This document shows positions 1-6,799 of a stretch of 64,000 nt of DNA, piece after piece. How positions within the stretch are numbered: position 1 is the first letter of the stretch; each line of letters starts with the position of its first letter. Made by a program: the position numbers and the translations under genes. The notes below the pieces were generated by a model that searched no databases, had not been told where the DNA came from, and was given only the letters and a program-made list of their open reading frames with translations. The DNA is from an uncultured Dehalococcoidia bacterium. GTDB lineage: Bacteria; Chloroflexota; Dehalococcoidia; Lucifugimonadales; UBA3495. The DNA is taken from contig OY282494.1 in the NCBI GenBank assembly GCA_958296385.1, forward strand, positions 2,934,981 to 2,998,980, given 5' to 3'.

Positions 1-524
1 TTTCCGTTGCGGGCTTTTGCTGGGCTTTGCCGCTACGCCATTCCGTTTTCGTACATGATTGGGAAACTATATTTTACATTGGTGTTCCGTTGGTATTTTT
101 CGCTTTGATTATGTTGTACTTGCGCAAACTGTTGAGTCAACGAGTCATTGTTGCCGTGGCGGTAGCCGCGCTGCTGCTGTTTGTTTTGTCCAACGCCGCG
201 ATGTCCCGCATCGGACATGATGAAGTTGAGGCCGCAGCGGAGGCCGAGATGATGCAGGACTTTAGGGCTATTCGCGCTATGGTGGGCGCGGGCGTTGTTT
301 ATATTCCTACGGAAGCCGGGGGGTGGCAGGGCCAGCCTGACGAGTTTGGCGGCGCGCCGTGGGCGCTGCTTTACTTCCTCGCCGGCAGCACGGTCATATA
401 CGAGGACAAACACCGGGCCAACTTTGTCGTTGACCGGCAGCGCGAACCCGGCCCGGCGCTGCTGACGCCGGACAACCGGCGGGTTTTTCTGTACGACCGC
501 GCGCTTTACGACTGGCAGTTCTGA
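1..524 (+). CDS. GT-C-type membrane protein, 3' part only; shortened paralogue of the next gene
   Basis: The frame is open from base 3, so the gene begins before the window and the first in-frame TTG/ATG codons are not its start. The visible ~173 residues match residues ~396-569 of the next protein almost without gaps (shared AGFCWALPLRHSV, GGAPWAL.YFLAGST, REPGPALLTPDNRRVFLYDRALYD). They include two membrane helices (PLVFFALIMLYL and the Val/Ala/Leu-rich segment after it) and an extracytoplasmic part. It stops with TGA after DWQF, exactly where the neighbour continues for ~114 residues into a conserved C-terminal domain, so this copy lacks that domain. A tandem duplication followed by loss of the 3' end is the simplest reading. 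By analogy with the neighbour it would be a lipid-linked sugar transferase or related envelope protein; whether it still works is unknown. Confidence 0.75.
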   Translation, partial: SVAGFCWALPLRHSVFVHDWETIFYIGVPLVFFALIMLYLRKLLSQRVIVAVAVAALLLFVLSNAAMSRIGHDEVEAAAEAEMMQDFRAIRAMVGAGVVYIPTEAGGWQGQPDEFGGAPWALLYFLAGSTVIYEDKHRANFVVDRQREPGPALLTPDNRRVFLYDRALYDWQF

Positions 525-539
525 GCGAGCGAATACCGT

Positions 540-548
540 TGTTATAAT
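540..548 (+). promoter_or_regulatory. Extended -10 promoter (TGtTATAAT) of the second GT-C gene
   Basis: A perfect TATAAT preceded by TG at the extended -10 spacing. No good -35 hexamer is visible, as expected for an extended -10 promoter. The predicted start of transcription is about 35 nt before the ATG at 590. The following CCCCCT recurs after the -10 box at 2667-2672. Confidence 0.6.
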
Positions 549-589
549 CCCCCTCGGAATGACCGGGGAAATGGTATGCTTATCCCGCT

Positions 590-2641
590 ATGACTGGCAG
601 CGAGAACTATTTACGGCAGTACGCTGCCCCGGCGGTGGGATGGCTGCGGGGCCGGCTGGCGTTTTTCACGCAGCCGGCGGCGTTGCCGCTCATCCTGCTG
701 CTGCTGGCGATGTCCACGGTATTTATGTTCGGCAACGACCGGGGGCATTTTTACCGGGACGGCAACCATGACTGGAACTCTTCGCAGAGCCTGGCTTTCG
801 CAGAGAATCTTTCCTTCCAACGCGGCTTGCTGGTGTTCCATTATCAGTCTTTAGATGATGACGGAAACCTCATCTATACCGAACTGTACAACCGATTTCC
901 GAAAGGCGGCTATGCTTTAATCAAGCTGGCCATTCTGCCCTTTGGGGATAACCTGGGAGCGAAAATCTATGCCGCCAGGGTGTTGATGCTGCTGTTATTT
1001 GCCGCCGCCGCATCGCTGGCCTATCTGGCCCTGGCCCGGCTGGTGGGCAACCGCTGGGTTGCGCTGACGGCGACGGCGCTGGCGTTCTCTTCGTATTACA
1101 TCCTGTATTACAGCGACAAGATTTCTAACGAAGTAACGATTGACCTTTTCGCCGTGATGCTGGCCTTTCACGGGATGGTCGTATTCGCGCAGGAGGGGCG
1201 GTTCCGGCAACTGCTGGTCAAGGCGTGCCTGGCGCTGCTGCTGGGCTGGCACGTTTATGCGTTCCTGCTGCCCTTTATTATTTTTGGCCTGGCCGGTGAA
1301 CTGTACAAGGCGCGCGCCGGTAGCCCTCCGAGTTTGGCCGGTCAAATAAAACGTTGCGGGGCGGCGCTGCTGTCCAGTCGTTATGTGGCGCTGGGCGTGG
1401 TTACGCTGTGCTTTGGCGTCGCGGTGCTGGCTTTCAGCCTGGCCGGCGAGTACTTTGCGCTGGATGGGGAAACGCCGCCAGACCAACTGCCCTCAGTCCG
1501 GTCGGTGGCTAAGCGACTGGGAGCTGATGCGGGGTTTAACGCTAACAACGCCGAGCGTCTGACCTGGGGAAACTTTCTGGAAACCCAGTTTTACCGCATA
1601 GGCACAATGTTTTATCCGTTCTTTCTGAGCCCTTTTGACAACAGCTGGGGGGTAGTTGGCAAAGCGCGCGACTACCTGGCCGTTTTTACCGGAGCATTGG
1701 CGTTAATCGCTTGCGGTATCGGGCTGGTTTTCGCCCGAGTCAAGCACAAAACGCTGCTGGCAACCCTGGCGATTGCGGGATTTTGCTGGGCTTTGCCGCT
1801 GCGCCATTCCGTTATCTTCCATGAGTTTGAGGCGGTATTTTACGTCGGCATTCCGTTGGTATTTTTCGCTTTTATAGTATTGTACTTGTGCAAACTGTCG
1901 AGCCGGCAGTCTATTGCCGCCGTGACTGTGGCCATAGCCGCTCTGCTCCTGTTTGCTCTGTCCAGCGCCGAGATGTCCCGCATCGGACATGGTGGTAGCG
2001 CGGCCACCGCCGAGGCCGAGATGTTGCAGGACTTTAAGGTTATTCGCGATATAGTGGGCGAGGGCATTGTTTATCTGCCACTGGAAGCGGATCCGTGGTC
2101 GAGGCAGTCTGACCAGTTTGGCGGCGCGCCGTGGGCGCTGCCCTACTTCCTCGCCGGCAGCACCATCATAATCTACGTGGACCGGAACCTTGCCAACTTT
2201 GTCATTGAGCGCGAGCGGGAACCCGGCCCGGCTCTGCTGACGCCGGACAACCGGCGGGTTTTCCTGTACGACCGCGCGCTTTACGATGCGCAGTATAACC
2301 CGGCAATCGTCGCCAGCCCGCTAATCGCGTCCGACTGGAATGTTTATCTCAAGGATGACAGATATAGAAGACTACTCATATACAACAACGAGAAATGTGA
2401 GAACACGGGTACATCGTTCTTTCTGCATATTGTTCCCCATAATGCAGATGACCTGCCGGAACAGCGCCAACAGTACGGTTTCGACAACCTGGACTTTCGT
2501 TTCCGCGATTTTGCCGTGCGCAACGATGACCGATGCATTGCCGCGCGGGAACTGCCGGAGTATGACATCGCCGCCATCAGAACCGGGCAGTACACGGCGG
2601 GCGAGCCGCTTTGGGAGGGCGAATATCGCTTTGAGCGGTAG
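590..2641 (+). CDS. GT-C superfamily membrane glycosyltransferase-like protein with novel C-terminal domain
   Basis: 683 residues. An N-terminal helix (~residues 31-48) is followed by an extracytoplasmic loop with an acidic cluster (YRDGNHDWN, ~56-64) at the place where ArnT/PMT-like GT-C enzymes carry their catalytic Asp. Roughly ten further hydrophobic segments follow to ~residue 465, then a soluble part. This topology fits transfer of sugars from a lipid carrier on the outer face of the membrane; substrate and acceptor cannot be read from the sequence. Residues ~581-683 form a compact domain with two Cys and the motifs FFLH, DLP..R, GFDN.DF and IRTGQY. The same domain ends the proteins at 6800-9106 and 9132-11452. 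ATG 590 is the only good start downstream of the promoter at 540-548; no clear Shine-Dalgarno is seen. The preceding gene is a tandem, shorter paralogue. Confidence 0.75.
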   Translation: MTGSENYLRQYAAPAVGWLRGRLAFFTQPAALPLILLLLAMSTVFMFGNDRGHFYRDGNHDWNSSQSLAFAENLSFQRGLLVFHYQSLDDDGNLIYTELYNRFPKGGYALIKLAILPFGDNLGAKIYAARVLMLLLFAAAASLAYLALARLVGNRWVALTATALAFSSYYILYYSDKISNEVTIDLFAVMLAFHGMVVFAQEGRFRQLLVKACLALLLGWHVYAFLLPFIIFGLAGELYKARAGSPPSLAGQIKRCGAALLSSRYVALGVVTLCFGVAVLAFSLAGEYFALDGETPPDQLPSVRSVAKRLGADAGFNANNAERLTWGNFLETQFYRIGTMFYPFFLSPFDNSWGVVGKARDYLAVFTGALALIACGIGLVFARVKHKTLLATLAIAGFCWALPLRHSVIFHEFEAVFYVGIPLVFFAFIVLYLCKLSSRQSIAAVTVAIAALLLFALSSAEMSRIGHGGSAATAEAEMLQDFKVIRDIVGEGIVYLPLEADPWSRQSDQFGGAPWALPYFLAGSTIIIYVDRNLANFVIEREREPGPALLTPDNRRVFLYDRALYDAQYNPAIVASPLIASDWNVYLKDDRYRRLLIYNNEKCENTGTSFFLHIVPHNADDLPEQRQQYGFDNLDFRFRDFAVRNDDRCIAARELPEYDIAAIRTGQYTAGEPLWEGEYRFER

Positions 2642-2663
2642 CAGCCGTAACGCCGGAATCCCC

Positions 2664-2672
2664 TGCTATAAT
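2664..2672 (+). promoter_or_regulatory. Extended -10 promoter (TGCTATAAT) of nuoE; leaderless
   Basis: Perfect TATAAT with TG extension; its last base is only 6 nt before the nuoE ATG at 2679. Transcription would begin at or next to the start codon, which predicts a leaderless mRNA. No Shine-Dalgarno precedes that ATG, which agrees. Confidence 0.65.
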
Positions 2673-2678
2673 CCCCCT

Positions 2679-3242
2679 ATGGTTGCCGATGGTGAAATGA
2701 TTTCCCGGCGGGGGCGCGGCGGCAGGCGGCGGGGCGCTGATGCTCCCGACCCGGCTACCGACGGCTCGGCCGATGCCGAGCGGCGCGAGCGGCAGTCGGC
2801 GTTGCGGCGGTTGCTGCGGCGGGATTTTCCGGAGCGGCGGCGGGATGCGTTGCTGCCCATCTTGCACCTGTTGCAGGGCGAACACGGCTACCTGCCCGAA
2901 TGGGCGCTGCAAGTGGTGGGCTGGCATCTGCGCGTGCCGGCGTCGGAGGTGTACGGCGCCGCCACGTCCTACTCCGAACTCCGCACCGCTGCGCCCGCCG
3001 CCCACGCCGTAACCGTCTGCACCGGCCTGGCCTGCTGGCTGGCCGGCGGCGAGGAACTGCTGGCGGCAACCCGCACGCTGCTATCCAATCGTCACGATTG
3101 CAGCGTTGACGCCACCGCCTGCGCCTTTCTGTGCGGCGTCGCGCCGGCGGCCGGCATAGACGGGCAGTGGCAGGGGCGTGTTGATGCGCGCCGCCTGCTG
3201 GCCTCCTTGTCAGAGGATGCCTTGTCGGAGGATGCCGAATGA
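2679..3242 (+). CDS. nuoE: NuoE-like 2Fe-2S subunit of an NADH-oxidising diaphorase
   Basis: 187 residues counted from ATG 2679. The frame is open further upstream (to 2340), but the promoter sits at 2664-2672 and the family similarity begins later. After an Arg-rich N-terminal tail of about 38 residues, a helical region (RRDALLPILHLLQGEHGYLPE, split around residues 54-74) leads into the thioredoxin-like 2Fe-2S fold. The four expected ligands are present: C114-x4-C119 (CTGLAC) and C148-x3-C152 (CAFLC), followed by the usual G-x-A-P. In the family this subunit holds cluster N1a beside the NuoF flavoprotein. The gene overlaps nuoF by 4 nt (ATGA), so the two are probably translationally coupled. 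No NuoG, hydrogenase or formate-dehydrogenase large subunit is in the window, so the electron acceptor or partner enzyme is unknown. Confidence 0.85.
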   Translation: MVADGEMISRRGRGGRRRGADAPDPATDGSADAERRERQSALRRLLRRDFPERRRDALLPILHLLQGEHGYLPEWALQVVGWHLRVPASEVYGAATSYSELRTAAPAAHAVTVCTGLACWLAGGEELLAATRTLLSNRHDCSVDATACAFLCGVAPAAGIDGQWQGRVDARRLLASLSEDALSEDAE

Positions 3243-4789
3243 GCGCCGGCCTAACCCGCGTCACCGTGCAGTGGGGGCATTGCAGCCAGGCCGTCGGCGC
3301 CGCTGTCATTCACCGCCGGCTGGCCGATGCGACAGCCGGCCGCGCTGACGTCGCATTGATAGCCGCCGGCTGCGATGGGGCGTGTTTCGCCGCTACGCAA
3401 GTGACGGTTCAACGACCGGATGGGGCGATGCGGTTTTTTGATTCACTTGGCCCCGACGACTCACTGTCCCCAATCATGGCAGCGATTGACGGTGGGGACG
3501 ATGGCGCCGATTCGGAACGGCCCTCGCCGGCTCTGGAGGCGTTTTTCGCCCCGCAGCACGTCGCCGTCACTGAGGGCTTGGGCGTCATTGACCCCGGTTC
3601 GCTGGACGAATATCTGGCCGGCGGCGGCTACGCCGGGCTGTCCGCCGCGCTGGATATGTCGCCGGACGACGTAACACAGCTGGTGCTGGACGCCGGCTTG
3701 CTGGGGCGTGGCGGCGCTTACTTTCCGGCGGCGCGCAAGTGGGCGGCGGCCCGCCGGGTCAACGCCCCCCAACGCCATCTGGTGGTCAACGCCGAGGAGG
3801 GTGAACCCGGCGTTTTCAAAGACCGCCATCTTATGGAGGGCAACCCCCATCGCATCATTGAGGGCGCGCTGATTGCCGCCTGGGCCGCCGGCGCCGCCAG
3901 CGTAGTCATCTATATCAACGCCGAGGCCGGATTGTCCGCACAGCGAATGTTCGATGCCCTGAACGCCGCCAACACCGCCGGGATTGCCGGCGATAATATC
4001 CTGAACAGCGGGTTCTCGTGCGCCGTCCACGTCCGGCGAGGGGCTGGCGGCTATGTTTGCGGCGAGGAAACTACCCTGCTGAACACCGTCGAGGGGCGCC
4101 GCCGGGAACCCCGATTGCGCCCGCCTTTCCCCACCGATGCGGGCCTTTATGGAGAGCCTACCGTCATCAACAACGCCGAAACGCTGGCGAACGTGCCGGC
4201 TATCATCACCGGCGGCGTGCGCCGGTTCGCCGGCGTTGGACTCAACGAGGCCCGGGGCACCCGCCTGGTTTCGCTCAGCGGCGCAGTGCGGCGGCCGGGG
4301 ATGGCGGAGGTGCCGATGGGAACCACCGTGCGGCAGGTTATTGACCTGGTGGGGGGCGGCGTTGCGTCCGGCCGGCCGCTGGGATTTGCCGCAGTAGGCG
4401 GCCCGTCCAGCGGCATCCTGCCCGCCGCCGCGCTGGACGCGCCCCTGCGCCCCGGTATGCTCCACGCCAGCGGCGTCGTGATGGGCGCCGGCGGCATCGT
4501 CGTTTTTGACAACCAGGCATCGCCGGTACAGGTTGCCGCACGACTGGCCGACTACAACGCCGCCGAGTCCTGCGGCAAGTGCACGCCCTGCCGGGAGGGC
4601 ACGCCCCGCATCGCCGCCGCCCTGCGCCGCCTCGCCAGCGGCCAACCCACCCCCACCGACACAACCGACCTGCCCGACCTGGCCGAAATCGTAAGCGCCG
4701 CCTCCCTCTGCGGCCTGGGCCAAATGGCCGGCAACCCCGTAACCACCCTGCTCCACTTCTACGGCAGCAGATTGGACGATGCCGGCTGA
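3239..4789 (+). CDS. nuoF: NuoF/HoxF-like NADH-binding flavoprotein with extra N-terminal 2Fe-2S-type domain
   Basis: 516 residues. Residues 1-~60 resemble a second thioredoxin-like ferredoxin domain (GHCSQAVGA; C45-x3-C49), as in HoxF and FdhB-type fusions, though its first Cys pair is reduced to one Cys. The core carries the FMN/NADH motifs: GRGGAYFPAARKW (156-168; the usual third Gly is Tyr), NAEEGEPG (184-191), the GAGGYVCGEET stretch (268-278) and GEPTVINNAETL (305-316). Near the C terminus C445, C448, C451 (ESCGKCTPC) and C491 (SLCGLGQ) give the full set for a 4Fe-4S cluster. NADH oxidation or NAD+ reduction with electron transfer to a partner is the expected role. All cofactor residues look intact, so the missing partner genes are more likely elsewhere in the genome than lost. 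Confidence 0.88.
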   Translation: MSAGLTRVTVQWGHCSQAVGAAVIHRRLADATAGRADVALIAAGCDGACFAATQVTVQRPDGAMRFFDSLGPDDSLSPIMAAIDGGDDGADSERPSPALEAFFAPQHVAVTEGLGVIDPGSLDEYLAGGGYAGLSAALDMSPDDVTQLVLDAGLLGRGGAYFPAARKWAAARRVNAPQRHLVVNAEEGEPGVFKDRHLMEGNPHRIIEGALIAAWAAGAASVVIYINAEAGLSAQRMFDALNAANTAGIAGDNILNSGFSCAVHVRRGAGGYVCGEETTLLNTVEGRRREPRLRPPFPTDAGLYGEPTVINNAETLANVPAIITGGVRRFAGVGLNEARGTRLVSLSGAVRRPGMAEVPMGTTVRQVIDLVGGGVASGRPLGFAAVGGPSSGILPAAALDAPLRPGMLHASGVVMGAGGIVVFDNQASPVQVAARLADYNAAESCGKCTPCREGTPRIAAALRRLASGQPTPTDTTDLPDLAEIVSAASLCGLGQMAGNPVTTLLHFYGSRLDDAG

Positions 4790-4828
4790 GCGCACAGCAA
4801 AAGCAGGGCTGCCTGTCTTATCATCATC

Positions 4829-4837
4829 TGGTAGAAT
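4829..4837 (+). promoter_or_regulatory. Extended -10 promoter (TGGTAGAAT) of the coiled-coil gene
   Basis: TG-n-TAGAAT, identical to the box at 11492-11500 on the other strand. It lies in the 108-nt gap after nuoF, about 60 nt before GTG 4898, so the next gene need not depend on nuoEF transcription. Confidence 0.5.
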
Positions 4838-4897
4838 GGCGGTGTTGGAGGGCGTTGCCCGGCGTTGCGTCCGCAGAACGGTAGAGGAATTAGGAAC

Positions 4898-5473
4898 GTG
4901 TTTGAGATTAGCATTACGACGGTAATCAGCGTGATAGCGGTGGCTATTCCGATACTGGCGATAGTTGGGGGCGGCGTGTATCGGCTGGGCCAAATCAGCG
5001 CCGATCTGGAAAGCCTGTCCAAGGAACAAATAGAACTGGGGGGGAACGTCGAACGCACAGTTGCAGGGCTCCGCCAGGACATTAACAGCAGCAATGGGCA
5101 ACTGCGGACAGAGATTCACGGTGCTCGGTCGGAACTGATGATAGAGATTCACGGCGTTCGCGATGAACTGCGGGCGGAATTCCGGACGGAGATTCACGGC
5201 GTTCGCGATGAACTGCGGTCCGAATTCCGGACGGAGATTCACGGTGTTCGCGATGAATTGCGGGCGGAACTCCGGTCGGAAATTGGCGGTGTCAAGGTGG
5301 AGATTGGCGGCGTTCGGGATGAGATGCGGATGACTCGGACGGAGCTGCTTAATGAAATCCGACGGGGTAATCAGCAGATACTGGTTGCGCTGGCCACTCA
5401 TCGGCATGATGAGGGCGGCGCGGCCGTTTTCGCAGCGCCTTTGGGCGCGGAAACCGCTGATGTCAACGCCTAG
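4898..5473 (+). CDS. Membrane-anchored coiled-coil protein of unknown function
   Basis: 191 residues from GTG 4898, chosen over an upstream in-frame TTG at 4865 because AGAGGAA lies about 10 nt before it and the hydrophobic segment then begins at residue ~7. One membrane helix (ISITTVISVIAVAIPILAIV) is followed by a ~120-residue coiled coil made of near-identical 15-residue units (TEIHGVRDELRAEFR and variants). The heptad hydrophobics and charged flanks support a long cytoplasmic or external rod. A short Ala/Gly/His-rich tail ends the protein. Single-pass coiled-coil proteins of this kind have no defined function; scaffolding or chemosensory-like roles would be guesses. It lies between nuoF and a CoA-transferase with no overlap to either. 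Confidence 0.75.
   Translation: MFEISITTVISVIAVAIPILAIVGGGVYRLGQISADLESLSKEQIELGGNVERTVAGLRQDINSSNGQLRTEIHGARSELMIEIHGVRDELRAEFRTEIHGVRDELRSEFRTEIHGVRDELRAELRSEIGGVKVEIGGVRDEMRMTRTELLNEIRRGNQQILVALATHRHDEGGAAVFAAPLGAETADVNA
5111..5293 (+). repeat. Tandem 45-bp (15-codon) repeat within the coiled-coil gene
   Basis: Units begin at 5111 (a 33-bp short unit), 5144, 5189, 5234 and 5279. Each starts GAGATTCACGG or the diverged GAAATTGGCGG. The 45-bp phase equals 15 codons, so copy-number change keeps frame and only alters rod length. Confidence 0.8.
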
Positions 5474-5497
5474 CCAACGCCCGCTTGGTTCAAGTCC

Positions 5498-6775
5498 ATG
5501 ACCTCGCCATCGCCTGACGACTACGGCCCCGGCCTGATGGCTCCTTATCGCGTCCTTGACCTTACTGACAGCCGGGGGGTGCTTTGCGGTAAGATGCTGG
5601 CCGACTTGGGCGCCGACGTCATCCAGGTTGAGCCGCCCGGCGGCAGCGCTGCCCGGCGCATTGGGCCGTTTGCTCAGGATGAACCGGGGGCGGAGCGCAG
5701 CCTTTACTGGTGGGCTTACTGCGCCAACAAGCGCGGCATCACTCTGGACTACACTGCCGCCGATGGCGCCGCTTTGCTGCGTCGTTTGGTGGAGCGGGCC
5801 GACTTTCTGATTGAATCCGGCGACCCCGGTCATCTGGCGTCTTGCGGGCTGGCTTGGGGCGACTTGCAGGCCGTCAACCCCCGGCTGGTTATGGTCTCCA
5901 TTACCGCTTTCGGGCAGGATGGGCCTTATGCCGATTACGCGGCGTCCGACATCGTGGGTATGGCGCTGGGCGGGTTTATGCACCTGACCGGCGACGGCGA
6001 CCGCCCGCCGCTGCGGGTGAGTATGCCGCAGTTTTACCAGCACGGCAGCGCGGCCGGCGCCGCCGGCGCCCTGATTGCCCACACCCACCGCGCGCTGACC
6101 GGCGCCGGGCAGCACGTGGACGTTTCGTGCCAGCAGGCCGTGGCCCGCACCCTGGCCCACGCTCCACAGTACTGGGACCTGGAGCGCACCGTGCTGCGCC
6201 GGATGGGGGCTTACCGGGAATCGGCTGGCGGCACCTACACCCGCATCAACTGGCCTTGCAAGGATGGGTTCGTCAACTTTCAGCCCGGCGGCGGCACCGC
6301 CGGCGCGGCGCGCAGCGTCCGCGCGCTGCTGGCCTGGATGGACGAGGAGGGCATGGGCAGCGCAGCGCTGAACGCCATCAATTGGGAGGAGCTGGGCTAC
6401 GGCACGGCGCGCGCCGAGATTATGGAGCAGACCGTTGCCGCCGTCGCGCCTTTCTTTATGACGCACACCCGCAACGAGCTGGCCGACGGCGCACTGGAGC
6501 GGCGCATCCTGCTGTTCCCCGTCGCCACGCCCAGCGACATATTGCAGCACCGCCAGCTGGCCGCCCGCGACTACTACGACCACGTCCGCCACCCCGACAC
6601 CGGCGCAACCATCACCTACCCCGGCCACTTCGTTAAAGACCTCACCGACCCCACACGAGTCGGCGTCCGCCGCCCTCCACCCCGCGTCGGCGAGCACAAC
6701 CGGGAAATCCTGAGCGGCGAGCTGGGGCTGAGCAGCCGGGATTTGGCCCGCCTGGCCGAACTGGGCGTAATCTAA
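5498..6775 (+). CDS. Family III (CaiB/BaiF-like) CoA-transferase
   Basis: 425 residues. The N-terminal YRVLDLTDSRGVLCGKMLADLGADVIQVEPP and the following ANKRGITLD, G(P/Y)YADYAASDIV and TGAGQHVDVSCQQAV stretches (each read in shorter pieces) are diagnostic of family III CoA-transferases, which move CoA between carboxylic acids. In formyl-CoA transferase the nucleophilic Asp follows the P.R.G.P segment; here the matching stretch is PLRVSMPQFYQHG with no Asp at that position. Either another acidic residue serves or the reaction differs. Carnitine-, succinate- or aromatic-acid-linked substrates are all possible. ATG 5498 is taken as the start; ATG 5537 (MAPYRVLDL) would better match the usual N-terminus and cannot be excluded. 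No Shine-Dalgarno marks either. Confidence 0.85.
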   Translation: MTSPSPDDYGPGLMAPYRVLDLTDSRGVLCGKMLADLGADVIQVEPPGGSAARRIGPFAQDEPGAERSLYWWAYCANKRGITLDYTAADGAALLRRLVERADFLIESGDPGHLASCGLAWGDLQAVNPRLVMVSITAFGQDGPYADYAASDIVGMALGGFMHLTGDGDRPPLRVSMPQFYQHGSAAGAAGALIAHTHRALTGAGQHVDVSCQQAVARTLAHAPQYWDLERTVLRRMGAYRESAGGTYTRINWPCKDGFVNFQPGGGTAGAARSVRALLAWMDEEGMGSAALNAINWEELGYGTARAEIMEQTVAAVAPFFMTHTRNELADGALERRILLFPVATPSDILQHRQLAARDYYDHVRHPDTGATITYPGHFVKDLTDPTRVGVRRPPPRVGEHNREILSGELGLSSRDLARLAELGVI

Positions 6776-6799
6776 CCGCCGGCTGCCCTCACGAACCTG

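Noticed and set aside
519-545. TGA ending the first GT-C copy considered as a second selenocysteine codon
   Set aside because: Downstream sequence in the same frame has no similarity to the paralogue, no AGGUC-like hairpin follows, and a promoter begins there. It is a true stop.
3461-6697. Minus-strand frame of 1,078 codons across nuoF and the CoA-transferase
   Set aside because: Both sense genes are clear family members, and the antisense frame has no recognisable domain. It results from few TA-containing codons in GC-rich genes.
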